From Ovis canadensis (lineage: Eukaryota > Chordata > Mammalia > Artiodactyla > Bovidae), in contig NC_091255.1 in NCBI RefSeq assembly GCF_042477335.2, positions 48,090,501 through 48,154,500 of the forward strand: a DNA stretch of 64,000 nt, given 5' to 3'. Positions within the stretch are counted from its first letter, which is position 1. The number at the start of each line of letters is the position of its first letter. Positions 28,801 to 39,696 of this stretch are shown here, in pieces. The notes below the pieces were generated by a model. It was not told the DNA's origin, ran no database searches, and worked only from the letters and a program-made list of their open reading frames with translations. A program made the translations under genes and the position numbers.

Positions 28801-31782
28801 CCCAAACCCATCTGGACTCAGCCTGGCCAGGTATTTCCACTCCTGGGACTCTTAGTTTCCAGGGAAGACCTCCCCACCACTATCTTTTTGGTGCCCCTAC
28901 TGTCCCAGGACCCATTCCCTGACAGGAGAAAGTTGCCATATACCCTGGCAAACGGGCACATCTGCATCCCATTTCCTCCCCACCTCCCACCCAATCACCG
29001 CCAAAGCACCAGGAGCTTGTCTGGCTTGGAGCCTGGACCACCAGGCCTGTCATTCTGAGTCCCCTCGGAGGCAGGACCTGGCCTGCCTGCCTCCTCCCCG
29101 GCTCTCCACACCCTGGATGGTCCTTTCTTCCCTCAGTTCCCACCAGCTCCTGAAAAGGTATCAGGCAAATGGCAGATGTGACACAAGCTGACTCAGATGG
29201 CAGAGCTGGCATGACAAGGTTTTCCCAAGAATGGCAGAGGGGTGATGGCAGACCCCATGAAGTAGGATGGGATGGGGACCCAGAGAGGGCAATGCTGACA
29301 CTAGGAAGCTCACTGAGTACCTTAGGTTTAGGAGTAACACCAGGCTTAGAGTGGGCAGGAGGCTGAATTTGGGCTGCAAGAAATTCCCAGGGACCCCCAA
29401 ACACTGATAAATAAGTCTGGAATGTTGGCTTCACAGCCTAACAGGCACCAGCGTCCTCTGTCGTACCTGCCTCAAACTGAGCTGGGTGGGCAGCAACCAA
29501 CCCTCTCCCTTCCTTCCCCTCCACCCCTACAGTCTGAAGACAGAAGCTTCCTTGGACAAGTTGAGATGGGGGGATGGAAGGAGGCTGGCAAAGGTTCTGA
29601 ATTCTCTCTGCCCACCTCTGCTCTCCTGAGTGCCTTCCCCCCAAAGCCAAAGCCCAGCCCGTGTTGTTATTACGGAGCCCTTCATAAGCGATGTACAGGG
29701 AGGGGGGCAAAGGGGCAGGGATCCAACTGACCTGGTACAGAGGGACCAGGTCAGGTATACACTCCCTTCCTTCCCTGCTCCTCAGATCCCCATGGCTCAG
29801 ATCCAGAGGTGATGGAATGAGGTGGTCCTTGGGCTGGGAGAAAGGAGGCACAGACCTGCCAGGCCCTGGCAGGCCCCTCCCCACACAGCTGAGCTTGCAG
29901 ATTGCTGAGGCAGCGCTGCTCAGCACTCTTGCCTGCCTTCAGAAAGCCCTTAAGGAGGGGCGGAGTGGCCAGGCCGTTGTGTGGGAAACAGGGCAGGACC
30001 TGAGAGGCCCCCAGTGCTCTGGGAAGCAAGCAGGGAGGTTGTATGTTTCTGTCCAGGGTGATAAGAAGGCAACTGAGGTCAGAATGGGGTCTGTTCCTGG
30101 GACCCTCTGCTTGAAAGAAACTGTCACAGTTATTCCAAGCAATATCCTCCCACCCCAACACCTCATTCTTCTCCCAGTAGATTTGACTCTCTGAAGGGGA
30201 GTTAACTCTGTGGCCTGAGAGCCCAGGGTTTCCAGTTCTCAGAAGGAAGCAGGAGGTCAAGCGTGAATCTGAAGTCTTGGACATGGAGACCCACTGGGTC
30301 CCTCCAGTTTAGGGACAGGAAGCCTACCTGGGGGTGCCTCAGCCAGACTCCATCCACTCTGGCCTTACTCATCTTTCCTTGGTCATTCCCTGGATGACCT
30401 TGACCTTGAATTAACCTCATATCCTGGGAAGTAGTCCAGACAGAATTAGGAGGAGGATGGGCATGAGAAAAAGCTATAGATGAACTAGTGATACCACGGG
30501 GAGCCCAAGATGGCACCCATTTCTGGTCCGGGCTGCCCTCCTCCTCATCTGGGTAACAGAAGCCAAGTGGGAACCAATTACCAGGGTGGAAAGGAAAGGG
30601 TAACCTTGGCCTGAAGTCTGGGGAGGGGGCAGAGAGCACTCCCCATCCCCAGGGACCCTGCTCAGGTTGCTTCCCGCATAACTTCTTGCGGGTCAGCATC
30701 TAGAACTTGGGGAGGCAGCAGATAGATCAGAGGTGGGGGTTGCAGAATGTGAGCCCTCTTGTGTTCTCCGTCCCCCTCCCCGCCCCCAGCCCCTTCAGCG
30801 CCAGGAGTCTGAGCTGCGCCTGACTTCACTGGGGAATAATTTATTCATTGTGACTCCCGCAGGAGTAATTAGGGTTAATTATGACATTCATTAATTACGA
30901 TGACTTCCCTTTTTGCTTCTACCCGCTCCCCACGCCCCCACTACCACCCAGCCCCCGTCCCGCTGGTAGGGTGGGGGTGGGTCTGCCTGTCTTTCTGCTC
31001 CGGAGCCGCAACGACAGTCCGCGGGTCCCCGCCCGTTGATGGCCCGCGCTGCCGCAACACCCAGCGCGAACTCGGAAGCTGCGCACCCCGGGGCCGCGGG
31101 CTCACGTCGCCTAACCGGGCTGGGAGGAGGGAATGTCGGACTGCGGCGGGTCAGAGAGAGCCATCTAGAGACTCTGAGATAAACACGCAGAGAACCCGGG
31201 AGAGACGCACAGAGAGATACTAAGGCAGAGACAAACAGGTTGTAGAGACACGGGCAGAGAGACACGGGCAGAGAGAGAGGGACAGACTGAGCTACAGGCG
31301 GAGACCTGGCGGATACAGGAGAGGTGCGCCTGGCGCGCACACTCGGGCGCGTACACCGGCCCACACCCGCTACACACCGCTACACACTCCCTCCGCTTTC
31401 GCTGCGCCGACTCCCTCCAACAAAGCCGAGTTACAACCTCCCTGGAGGGTCGCGGGGGAGCTCCGCTCATCACGCGCGCAAGGGCGTGTCGTGTTTGAGT
31501 GACGGGAGCTGTTGCGGTCCCTCATCCGAACCTACTGCCCCTGGGTCGCCGCGCGGAGCGTTAGGGACCACACGGGCCCTTCCACGGTGACTCCAGGGCA
31601 CCGGAGGCCACAGTGGCAACTGAGTCGGGAGGAGGATGCCCCGGCTGGGGGCGCACAGGGCAGGGGTCCAGGCCTCGCGCCTCTCGAGTTACCTTGGTTT
31701 CCTGGAGGGCAGAGACGGTCCCCGGGGGGGTGTGGGTGGCAGCGTCATCCGGTTCGTTCTCCTTCTCGCTCATTTCGGTCAT
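19753..31782 (-). CDS. STAC2: STAC2: SH3 and cysteine-rich domain protein 2, complete
   Basis: STAC proteins are cytoplasmic adaptors that bind CaV1 channels through their SH3 domains and slow calcium-dependent inactivation; STAC2 is mainly neuronal. Eleven coding exons join in frame to 408 codons plus TGA: 31782-31693, 24784-24478, 24108-24011, 23836-23746, 22404-22292, 22214-22142, 22050-21989, 21539-21442, 21074-21023, 20677-20540 and 19857-19753. Order: acidic N-terminus ([10 protein letters not shown]), a Ser/Pro-rich linker, a C1-type zinc finger from about residue 85 ([31 protein letters not shown]), a Ser-rich linker, a first SH3 domain ([33 protein letters not shown]), and a second SH3-like segment ending VPADALTEI. 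All borders are GT-AG. The protein is three residues shorter than the remembered human form, explained at exon 7. Intron 1 is about 6.9 kb. Confidence 0.96.
20290..20400 (-). mobile_element. CHR-type SINE fragment
   Basis: 'agttccccaaccagggattgaacc' through 'accactgggtcaccagggaagtcccc' reads as a minus-strand CHR-type head in STAC2 intron 10. Confidence 0.8.
20540..20677 (-). CDS. STAC2: STAC2 exon 10
   Basis: Encodes [10 protein letters not shown] through SLKENQ. It completes the first SH3 domain ([11 protein letters not shown]) and opens the second ([10 protein letters not shown]). Confidence 0.95.
21023..21074 (-). CDS. STAC2: STAC2 exon 9
   Basis: Encodes [17 protein letters not shown], including the SH3 RT/n-Src strand and the ligand-binding tryptophan pair. 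Confidence 0.95.
21442..21539 (-). CDS. STAC2: STAC2 exon 8
   Basis: Encodes [10 protein letters not shown] through NDLALQ, opening the first SH3 domain ([14 protein letters not shown]). The donor is CA|GTGAGT. Confidence 0.95.
21989..22050 (-). CDS. STAC2: STAC2 exon 7 (acceptor shifted relative to human)
   Basis: Encodes [10 protein letters not shown] through KSPGQQ. The usable AG is 9 bases inside where my recollection of the human protein (..DSASPVFTAP..) would put the border. At that upstream point the sequence reads GG, not AG, so the ruminant product should lack three residues. Confidence 0.85.
22142..22214 (-). CDS. STAC2: STAC2 exon 6
   Basis: Encodes [10 protein letters not shown] through GPGDS and one base. 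This is an acidic linker. Confidence 0.94.
22292..22404 (-). CDS. STAC2: STAC2 exon 5
   Basis: Encodes [10 protein letters not shown] through SPTRSL, a Ser-rich conserved linker. The donor is CTG|GTATGG, ending in phase 0. Confidence 0.94.
22833..23112 (+). mobile_element. L1 3' end with target-site duplication
   Basis: A 5'-truncated artiodactyl L1 ending 'cagaaattaacacaatgttgtaaatcaactatacttcaataaa' plus poly(A). agaataaaattcaaaga at 22816-22832 recurs with one change at 23113-23129. It lies antisense in STAC2 intron 4. Confidence 0.88.
23400..23545 (+). repeat. L2 LINE 3' end plus (GGAT)n
   Basis: 'actagaccatgagcgcc..tgtctagcacagtgcctggagcctagcaggtgctctataaa' matches the L2 3' end. It is followed by four GGAT units at about 23524-23541. 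Confidence 0.7.
23746..23836 (-). CDS. STAC2: STAC2 exon 4
   Basis: Encodes [10 protein letters not shown] through ESPPT and one base of the next glycine. This is linker sequence after the C1 domain. Confidence 0.94.
24011..24108 (-). CDS. STAC2: STAC2 exon 3
   Basis: Encodes [10 protein letters not shown] through QQCPGKT, the second half of the C1 zinc finger with its remaining Cys/His ligands. Confidence 0.95.
24478..24784 (-). CDS. STAC2: STAC2 exon 2
   Basis: Encodes [10 protein letters not shown] through CHQLIV and one base of a glycine. It contains a proline-rich run ([13 protein letters not shown]) and the first half of the C1 zinc finger. Confidence 0.95.
25150..25276 (-). mobile_element. 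CHR-type SINE
   Basis: A T-rich tail at the left edge, then 'tcatcagggatcgaacttgtgccccttgc' to 'ccactggatcactagggaagttcc'. It is a minus-strand copy in STAC2 intron 1. Confidence 0.8.
25350..25685 (+). mobile_element. CHR-type SINE with a second SINE nested in it
   Basis: The outer copy (about 25350-25390 and 25600-25685) is bounded by aaagtcagttaaga at 25336-25349 and 25686-25699, a perfect 14-bp duplication. The inner copy (about 25391-25586, ending in poly(A)) is bounded by gactgcgtttcca at 25378-25390 and gactgtgtttcca at 25587-25599. Insertion order is therefore clear. Confidence 0.92.
26500..26625 (+). repeat. L2-like LINE 3' end, old
   Basis: 'gaggttgtgagcccctggagagcagggaaagttg..cttcagcacatagaagatgctcattcc..gtggaataaatga' has the L2 tail structure. 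Confidence 0.6.
26715..26912 (+). mobile_element. BovB (RTE) 3'-end-derived element
   Basis: 'gactcatgggaaaagaccctgatgctgggaaagattgagggcaggagg' through 'catggggtcgcaaagagtcggacacaa' is the BovB 3' end, ending in the piece shared with Bov-tA SINEs. It lies in STAC2 intron 1. Confidence 0.88.
27732..27890 (+). mobile_element. CHR-type SINE
   Basis: 'gggacttccctagtggtctagtggctaag' head, 'ccctggttggggaactagatcccacatgccgc' body, A-rich tail at about 27860-27890. Confidence 0.88.
27905..28110 (+). repeat. MIR SINE, old
   Basis: 'ctcattaaccttccaccatcctctgaggtagtgacaattattgtcccacttttcaggatgagg' then 'gcagagctgggacttgaac' is the MIR core and 3' part. Confidence 0.75.
30830..30900. promoter_or_regulatory. 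Cluster of homeodomain-type TAATTA sites in STAC2 intron 1
   Basis: Three TAATTA cores at 30866-30871, 30876-30881 and 30892-30897, plus AATAATTTATTCATT just upstream, sit in an AT-rich island inside otherwise GC-rich sequence about 0.8 kb downstream of STAC2 exon 1. This density is typical of a homeobox-responsive enhancer. Function is inferred from motifs only. Confidence 0.4.
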
Positions 31783-32345
31783 GGTTAGGGGAGACGGGAA
31801 GAGAGGGTGCCGAGACCCGACGGCAGCCCACCTGGAAGCAGGCTAAGGGTGGCAGGCGTCTCTCCGGGACCTGAAGCCCTTAGAGACAGCCCCCCAACCC
31901 AGTGAACCCCTGGAGAAACCCGCCCAGGCAAAGCAACCCCCACTCCCGGCTGCGGGCGGAGAAAGTTCCTGGGTTGGTGGGTGAGAGGAGGCAATTATAC
32001 GGAGCCTAGGAAGCAGGACGACCCCAGGAGTGAGGATCAGGGGTCTGAAGAAGATGCTGCTCGGAGCGATGGGAGGAGGGAAGAGGGGACTCGGGTAGGA
32101 ACCGAGGGAGGGAGCGATGGAGCTGTCAGTGTCCGGCCCGCTCCGCTGTCCTCTGCGCCCGCCCCCCACCCCCTCCCCCTTCCCCTCCCCCCGCCGGCCC
32201 CAGCCGGGCACCCGGCGGCCCCTCCGCCCAGTCCTCGCCTCCCAACTTTGATTTAGGAGGTCGCCTGGTCCCTCCCCCTTCCCTCTGCCGCTCCCCCGCG
32301 CCGCTATGCAAATCAGGTTCTAAGCTATTGGCTGCTGCGGTGGCC
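30960..32345 (-). promoter_or_regulatory. STAC2 CpG island and promoter
   Basis: CpG-dense sequence spans STAC2 exon 1. Reading on the STAC2 strand there is a CCAAT box (32331-32327), an octamer ATTTGCAT (32313-32306), then GC-rich sequence down to the start codon at 31782. Transcription probably starts near 32.2-32.3 kb, giving a 5'UTR of about 0.45-0.5 kb. Confidence 0.65.
31693..31782 (-). CDS. STAC2: STAC2 coding exon 1
   Basis: Encodes residues 1-30, [10 protein letters not shown] to ALQETK. The second methionine at codon 4 also lies in good context, but the conserved start is codon 1. The donor is AAG|GTAACT. Confidence 0.95.
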
Positions 32346-33198
32346 AGGAGGGCGAGCTGGGCGGAGCTTGGGGGGGGCTCGACACGATGGGGAGGAGCTT
32401 GGAGGGCAAAAGAAGTGGAGGGGGCAGTTTCACACTGAAAAATCCGGAATGGGGGTGGGGGAGCATGACAAGGTTGAAGGAAGGTTCAGGAGATCATATT
32501 AGAGTCTGGAAGGGTTAGAGGAGGATAGAAATAGGTTGGATTTGCGGAAGGAGAGCCGAGAATGAGATGAAGGTAGGACTTCCTGAGAGTGAAGAGTGGG
32601 GATCCTTCCACCCCATTAACTGGATGTCTCTCTGCCCTGGAGACTTTCTCTCCAAATGTACACATCCTTGGACTGTGCGGTAGGGGTTTCTTCTGCAAAT
32701 AATAGACAACTTAACACCATGTGTCAAAGGCCAGCCCTGTCCTGGAAAGCAGGCCAACGACATGGCTTTCCAATCCTGTTGTCTGGACATCAGCAGAGAA
32801 GAGGCCTCAGTCCCCACACTTGAGGTCCCCAAACCTCTCCAAGACATTCCCCCTCCTAAAGATCCTACCACAAGTGAAGTTAGATGGGGGTAGGGAGAGG
32901 TGGACCCTCCAAAGAGTCTTCTGTCCACTTGATCTGAAGCCACCTCTGCTAATGCATGTCGCTCACCTGCCATTTCCTCAACTTCTCTGCTCTCCCCTCC
33001 TGGCCCTTCTGGCCCTTCATCTCTGGGCCTGTCCAAGAAAATGGAGGGAGGTTGGAGACTGAGAGAATCCTTCTCTGGGTGCGGGTGGAGAGACTTCTGG
33101 GTCTAAGTCTCCTTCCTCCTCATCTCTGTAGCACTCAGAAGGGTCCTGCCTTTATGCCAGCCCTGGAGGAGGATCTGAACCCTGTGTCCCTCCTCCCA

Positions 33199-33218
33199 CC
33201 CCCCCCCCCCCCCCCCCC
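33199..33218. repeat. Poly(C) tract, 20 bases
   Basis: Uninterrupted run of cytosines; probably length-variable and prone to sequencing error. Confidence 0.9.
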
Positions 33219-33705
33219 GTGCACACAGCCATTCACGTGCTCTCCCGCCTCTTGAAGATGAGCTCACGTTGGAGTTGGAGCACTGCTCAGGTTACAGCAT
33301 CTAGGGAAAGAGATTTATTTGCCAGTGGCAGAAGTAGGACAAGGGCAGACAGGCGGGTCTGTGGCTGTGGGGGCTTAGTCTCCTCCCCCTCCAGATCCAC
33401 ACATGGCAGACTCTCTGAGTGCTCGCTTTCCTAAAAGGAGTTTCCACAGAACCTGACCTCAGCCCTCAGTCCAGTTTCCCCAAAAGCCCATTCGTGATCA
33501 GCCTCTCCTGTTCGCCTCTGAGGGCCACCCTCTTCCCGCCAGCCCAGCACAGGTCAGCCCAACAACCTCTCCCTAGGCAACCCAGACTTAAGAATGCTTG
33601 GAGCACCTTTAGATGGTATCATCAGGCCTCTATCTCTAGCACTCTTGAGCTGGAACAAACAAGCTTCTTCTGTGTTTGGAGACCTCCTGAGGGATGTATG
33701 TACCT

Positions 33706-33916
33706 CTGTGTGTGTTAGTTGCTCAGTTGTGACCAACTCTTTGTGACCCCATGGACTATATATAGCCCATAAGGCTAATCTGTCCATGGAATTCTTCAGG
33801 CAAGAATACTGGAGTGGGTTGCCATTTCCTTCTTCAGGGGATCTTCCCAACCCAGGGATTGAACCCGGGTCTCCTGCACTGCAGGCAGATTCTTTACCAT
33901 TAGAGCCACCGAGAAG
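33706..33916 (-). mobile_element. Bov-tA SINE
   Basis: Minus-strand copy from 'gtgtgttagttgctcagttgtgacc' to 'attagagccaccgagaagg', flanked by a short gtacctct direct repeat. Confidence 0.9.
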
Positions 33917-36222
33917 GTACCTCTATTTCCCCCCAAAGAACTGAGGCTCTGGCTTCCTTCGAGTCCAATAACTGGGTAGTCACTAATTCACTCGACCTTG
34001 GGTAGGTAACTTTTAAAGCTTTGATTTCTTCATCAGCAAAATGGAGACTCTGCCCAGCTAATTGTTCAGAGGATGAATGAGATAGTGCAATATACCACTT
34101 AGCCTAGGAAAGGCAGACACAGAAAGTTTTCATTTTCTTCTTTCTCTCCTTTTTTCCGGGGGACTTGTCTCTTCCTAGGTCTTTTTCTGAGGCAGAGAGA
34201 AGAAACAGCTTCCTTTCCTCACTTTCCTCAGCTGTTTGGAGCCTGTTATGTCATGGAAGAACTAACCCAGAAGGAGACCCTGACTAGACATGGGAAAGAA
34301 TTCTCAGGGGAATCAGTGGTATGGGGGACCAAGGAAAGGCAGGGAAGTCGGTGGGCTCTGGGGCTCATCTGGTCTCAGCAATAGAAGCCTAAGGTAGAGC
34401 AAATATGGAGGAGGCAGGGGGCTGGATCCCATGACCTCTGGATGTCCTCTCTGGCTGACAGCCTTCGTGTTTCAGAGCGATCTTTCATGAACTAAGTCTG
34501 AGTCATTGTCTCAGTGCTGACAATTCCCACTGCAGTGGCTCAGAGCTGGGGCGGGAGCAACGGGGCTAGCTTCTCTTGGGGGCACACTGTCCATCTTAGA
34601 TTTGGAGGGCAGAAATGAGGGGCGGGTGGAGCAAGGGGCAAGGCATTCCAGGAGGATGAGTGGCAGTCACTCTCTCAAAAGGGCTCTCAGACCGGAAGTC
34701 ATAACAGAACTACCAGGAGGCCTCTTGCTAGGAGAGCTGAGTGAATGAACACAGCTGCTGGGCTCTCAGGAGCCTGGGGATGATGGGATAGACAGATGAC
34801 TTCAAATCTGCATATGGCCAAGGTTCAGCACACTAAGAGAACCTGGTCCTCACCACGGTCTGCCCTTTTTTCCTACTCTGTGATCTTGGGCAGAGAGCTG
34901 TCCATCATCTCTGGAGGGTCCTTAGTTTCTTTCTCTTTAGATTGGATAAATTGGACTAGATTATTTTGAAACGGGGAGTTGGATTAAATGCGGAGGATAA
35001 TTGTCGGTCTCTTAGTGTTCTTTTGAGCATTATATAAATTAATATAAGTAAATGATTGGACCCAGAAAGTACATAATAGTTACTATTGTATTTTTAAAAA
35101 ATTTTAAGGATTCTTATTAACCTTGGGTTTGTAGTTGAGTTTCAGGGAGTTCATGAACCCCTCGAAGTTATATCAACTTCTGGAGGATAAGCATTTTCTG
35201 GAGGAGAGTCCAGAGCTTTCCTCTGCTCCTCAGAGAATCTAAGATCCCCCAAGATTAAGAATCACCAGCCTGAAAGACGCCAGGGCCCTCCACTGGGGGG
35301 TTGAGATTCTTTGACCACTATTCCATAAGACTGACCAATTTTCTCCTGTAAACACCTTCAGTTCAAGCCCCTCCCTGCTTTGGCCTCTGCCCTCATGGGT
35401 TGTCAAGGACAGCCCAAGCTCAGCACACGAGTGGCTGGCCTTTCCCTCCAGCTTTAGAATCGGGGTTCCCAAGTTGGGGAGTTTGTCATGGTTGAGGCCA
35501 AGCCTGGGTTCTCATCTCCAGCTGGGGATGAGGAAAAGTGCCCAGGGTCAGTGGGGCTGGGAATGCAGAGAACACAGTGAGAGGCCTGGCCTTGTCCCAT
35601 CTCCCTCACATCCCCCTGCCAGCCCACCCCATGGGCCCCAGAGGCAGATGCCGCTCTAATGAGCTAAGGCTCGTGGCAGGCATCGGTAATTATGATTTTA
35701 TGGAAATATAGAAGGCTCTTACGCAAGTGCCTGACACACTTCCTGGCTGTGGCTTCTGGGACAGCAAAGTCCCCAGGGCCTGGAGGAGGGCCTCTCCACC
35801 CCTTGGAGCTCGGGACACTGGCATAGAGCCACCCTTCCACTGCCTGTGGCACTGTCCCTAACACGCCCTGAGTGAGCTGCCCCCTCCCTCTGTGCCTTAG
35901 GCTCCTTGGAGGGGCACAACATGGGCTCCAGCATGTGAAGCCCCTCCCCCACCCCACCAGGCTGAACTGTCCCAGAGACCTGTTTTCACAGGAGGGGGAT
36001 GTTTCCCTCTCCTCCAATAAGAATGCCTCTCTTTCCAAGAAGATGCCCCTTCTATTCGGTCTCTGTTCTCCTTGAGGCTGGGGACATAAGGCTGATGGCA
36101 GCCTGTGGTGGGGAGGTCATAACCCCTGGCTGCCCCTCCCAGGCCCTATGCCAGTTTGCCCACCACCCTCTCCCATGCCTCTGATGTCCTGAAGTCTCCC
36201 CATACCCACCCACAAAGCATCT

Positions 36223-36236
36223 GTTACCAAGGCAAC
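36223..36236. promoter_or_regulatory. RFX-type X-box GTTACCAAGGCAAC
   Basis: Two inverted half-sites, GTTACC and GGCAAC, with a 2-base spacer fit the RFX X-box consensus. The site is intergenic, about 4 kb upstream of STAC2. Motif evidence only. Confidence 0.4.
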
Positions 36237-36723
36237 AGCAATGTCATCACTTTTGGGTGAGCAAAGAGGTGGAGCCCAGTGGATGGGGTGGAGCTGTTAG
36301 GGGTTAGAATTTTGGAGATATGAGCACCGAGGGCCCCCAAACTCTTAAGGGAGGATCTTTTGCTGCAGAGGGGCCCTGGGCACACACTGGGGTGCAGACT
36401 GCTACTGAGAGCTGGTGGGAAAGAGGGAGGATGAAGTGTGGAAGGAACAGGATCCGGGTGTTAGAGGAGAGGGTGACTGGCTTTATTAAGTGAGAGAAGC
36501 ATGAGGGTGATGATGTTAAAGAGAGGTTGAGGCAGGCAGGATGGGGCCCGCCTGAAACTCCTCCCTTAGTGTTCAGCTCATTAACTCCTCCAGGGCAGAG
36601 ATTTTCTGGCTGGGGACCGTTGAAACAGCCGCTGGAGTTCCCTGGGCCAGGCTGGACCCACACCGCCCCCTGCAGGCTACACAGAAAACAGCACTGGATA
36701 TCTTTCGGGTAGGAGTGTTTAGT

Positions 36724-36942
36724 GGGCTTTCCAGGGGGCGCCAGTGGTGAAAGGACCTGCTTGCCAATGCTGGAGACACAAGTGAGGCAGGTTCGATCTC
36801 TGCGTCGGGAAGATCCCCTGGAGGAGGAAATGGCAACCCACTCAAGTACTGTTGCTGGGATAATCCCATGGATAGCGGAGCCTGGCAGGCTACAGTCCAT
36901 AGGGTCGCCAAGAAACAGACATGACTGAAGCGATTTAGCAGG
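36724..36942 (+). mobile_element. Bov-tA SINE
   Basis: 'gctttccagggggcgccagtggtgaaagg' head, 'gatcccctggaggaggaaatggcaacccactc' body, and 'acagacatgactgaagcgatttag' 3' end. Confidence 0.9.
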
Positions 36943-37546
36943 TGTAGGTGGGGCCTTTAACAGTCTGCATTTGTGACATCTAAACCATGGGGTCCTACTA
37001 AGTGCCTAGAGAGGCTCTGGGCTCCGGGGGTGCCTGTTTACTGCGTTTGAAGCCCTCTTGTAAATCCTGACTCAGAGAGTGCCAACAATACAGGGGGTCC
37101 CTCTGAACAGACTTGGGGGTAGGGAGCAGTGGGGACAGAGATGTGCCTTGAGCTGAGCTGACAGAGGCCATCAAGAGGGCTGGAAGGCAGAGGGAACAGC
37201 CTGGGCAAAGCCCAGCTGTGAAATAGAACAGACTGTTCTGGAAGCTGCAGGACTGTAAGCAAGGGAGAGGGGGAGTGAGAGGGAAACGCAGAGGAAAGTG
37301 GACCAATGGCTGTGGGTGCTGGGCCAGGAAGATGGGTTTTCCTGCACAAACAGGCTCCTCAGACTCACTCATGGGAACCCAGGTGAACAAGCATCATGGG
37401 GCGTGAGGAGAGAGCAGGTGGGCAAAGTGGTTCACTCAGAACTGGAAAGGAATTTAAAGACATGGCTCTAAATTAAGTGTTTGTGCAAGCCTTCCTTTTG
37501 ACTCCAAGAATATCCATATTAGTTTTCCCACTAAAAAATGATTTTA

Positions 37547-37727
37547 GGGACTTTCCCTGATGCTCCAGTGGTTAAGAATCCACCTTCCAATGCAGGGAAC
37601 TCGGATTCAATCCCTGGTCACAGAGCTAAGACCCCACATGCCATGAGGCAACTAAGCCCATATATCCCAACTAGAGAAAGCTCAAGTGCCATGATGAAGA
37701 CCTAGCACAGCCAAAAAAAATTTTTTT
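37547..37727 (+). mobile_element. CHR-type SINE with target-site duplication
   Basis: Head 'gggactttccctgatgctccagtggttaag' and an A/T-rich tail. aatgatttta occurs at 37537-37546 and 37728-37737. Confidence 0.88.
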
Positions 37728-38014
37728 AATGATTTTAAGCATTAACCGCTGTGTACCACTGATGCCTGGAAGATGGGCATGGTTACCCAGGGGTTTTCAT
37801 AGCCCAGCTTGAGAATGTCACCAAGAGTGATGATGGTATGGTCATTCTTGTGTCGTAGGAAGATCCCTCTGGCTCCCAGGGGTAGCAACATGGAAGCAGA
37901 GCCAGAGTAGTGGGCTAGGAGCCTTCTAACGGGATGGCCAGGAACGAGTCCTGTTTTGGCCTGGGTGCATGGCAGTGAGGTGACTCAGGGTCCAGCCCAC
38001 TCTCACTAGCTAAT

Positions 38015-38253
38015 CAGTTTAGTTCAGTTGCTCAGTCATGTCCGATTCTTTGCGACTCCATGGACCACAGCACGTGTGCCAGGCTTCCCTGTCCATCGTC
38101 AATTCCCAGAGCTTGCTCAAGCTCACGTCCATCGAGTCAGTGATGCCATTTCATCCTCTGTCGTCCCCTTCTCCTCCTGCCTTCAAATCTTTCCCAGCAT
38201 CAGGTTCTTTTCCAATGAGTCAGTTCTTCGCATCAGGTGGCCAAAGTATTGGC
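38015..38253 (-). mobile_element. BovB-derived 3' end with target-site duplication
   Basis: Contains the complement of the BovB 3' end ('tcccagcatcaggttcttttccaatgagtcagttctt'). It is bounded by cactagctaat at 38004-38014 and 38254-38264, a perfect 11-bp duplication. Confidence 0.88.
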
Positions 38254-38854
38254 CACTAGCTAATAACCTTGGGCAAATTACACAGACTGTAATTGGGACC
38301 TTCTTACCTCAAGAGGTGGTTGTAACATGCAGTGGGACCTGGAAGACCGAATACCCCAGAAAAGCTGTTTCCTTGCAGCCTTCACTGCTACTCATCCCAA
38401 GGGAATTCTCAAGTCATAGCCACACCTGAGGAAATCAAAATCCTGTATCCTGTCTCTCTGCCATCATTAGCCCCCCCACCCCCATTCTACAAAACCAACC
38501 GCAGCAGCCCAGCCACTATCATTCATATTTGCCCATCTTCAGAGCTCATGGGCCAGGAGTGGAACAGAAAGTATTTTGTCCCCATTTTGCAGCTGGAGAG
38601 GCTGAAGCTCAGAAAGGTCAGAAGTCCTTCTTCTCATCAGAATCCAGGTTCCAATACTTCTTTGAGAGCTGTTGAATAAATGAATGCATGAATCATTCAG
38701 ATCCCCACATCAGCCCCTTTCTTTTCAGGAGGGGGAGTAGACTTTACTCTCCAGCTCCTCAAGTTGAAATGTTGCTTGGAGACTCGTTTCAGAATTCCAT
38801 ACACATTTGTCAGGCAGAGTGTGTCATACAGTACAGTCATTAGGAGAAAGGATT

Positions 38855-38975
38855 GTAGTTCAGGCAGCCTGGGTTCAAACCCTGGCTGTGTCTTATCTTA
38901 GCTGTGTGACCTTGAGGTAGCTACTTAATCTCTTGGAGCCTCAGTTTCCCCATCTGTATAACTGGGGGGAGGGAG
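38855..38975 (+). repeat. MIR SINE, old
   Basis: 'gcctgggttcaaaccctggctgtgtc..gctgtgtgaccttgaggtagctacttaatctc..cctcagtttccccatctgta' is a well-preserved MIR body. Confidence 0.85.
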
Positions 38976-39194
38976 GCAGTGATAATAGAATAATAGAAAA
39001 AAAATAGCATTTATCTTAGAAGGTAGATGGAAAAGCGCTCTGAAGTCACACTGAGCACTAAAGAGCTGTTTGTTAAATAAGCAGACCCTCTACATTTCTG
39101 TGTTATATAAATAAACCTACGCTTTCAAGTGTTAAATAAATTAACCTGTATAATGGACTAGGCACTGGAAATATACAGAGAAAAGGACATCTAT

Positions 39195-39320
39195 ATTGGG
39201 AGTCCATTGGTTAAGACTCCCCATTTCCACTCTAGGCTATGTGGGTTCTGTCCCTGGTCAGGGGCTTGAGATCCTGATCCCACACACTATGCAGTGCGGC
39301 CACAACAAATAGATAAAAAA
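39195..39320 (+). mobile_element. CHR-type SINE, diverged
   Basis: 'gagtccattggttaagactcc' head, 'gtccctggtcaggggcttgagatcctgatccc' body and A-rich tail. Confidence 0.75.
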
Positions 39321-39696
39321 ACACCTATATTTACTGAGGGCTCAATTATTATCTCATTCATTATTACCCAGCCCTGTGGGGTAGAGGTTCTCATCATCCC
39401 CTTTTTATAGTTGCAGCATGAACCTCAGAAGGGTTTAGTTTCTTGCCCAAAGCCACACAGCTGTGCTTGCACTCAGGGTCTGTCTTGAGAAACAGTCTTA
39501 AACCTAAACACTAACCCACCTCTTAGTCTCTACTTTCAAGGGACTTCCACTCTGATGGGGAAATAAACATTAAGCAAAGTGAACAAAGGAAAAACTGCAT
39601 GTCAGATGTGAAGGAATTTGGTGAAGGGCTGAGACACATGGAGAACATAAATGCCAACTGGCTGTGTGGCAGAAGGGTTTTAAGAAGGAGGAAGTG

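Noticed and set aside
30891-31364. Long frames in the STAC2 CpG island
   Set aside because: GC-rich DNA has few stops. The frames have low-complexity composition, no homology, and are adjacent to a well-supported first exon.
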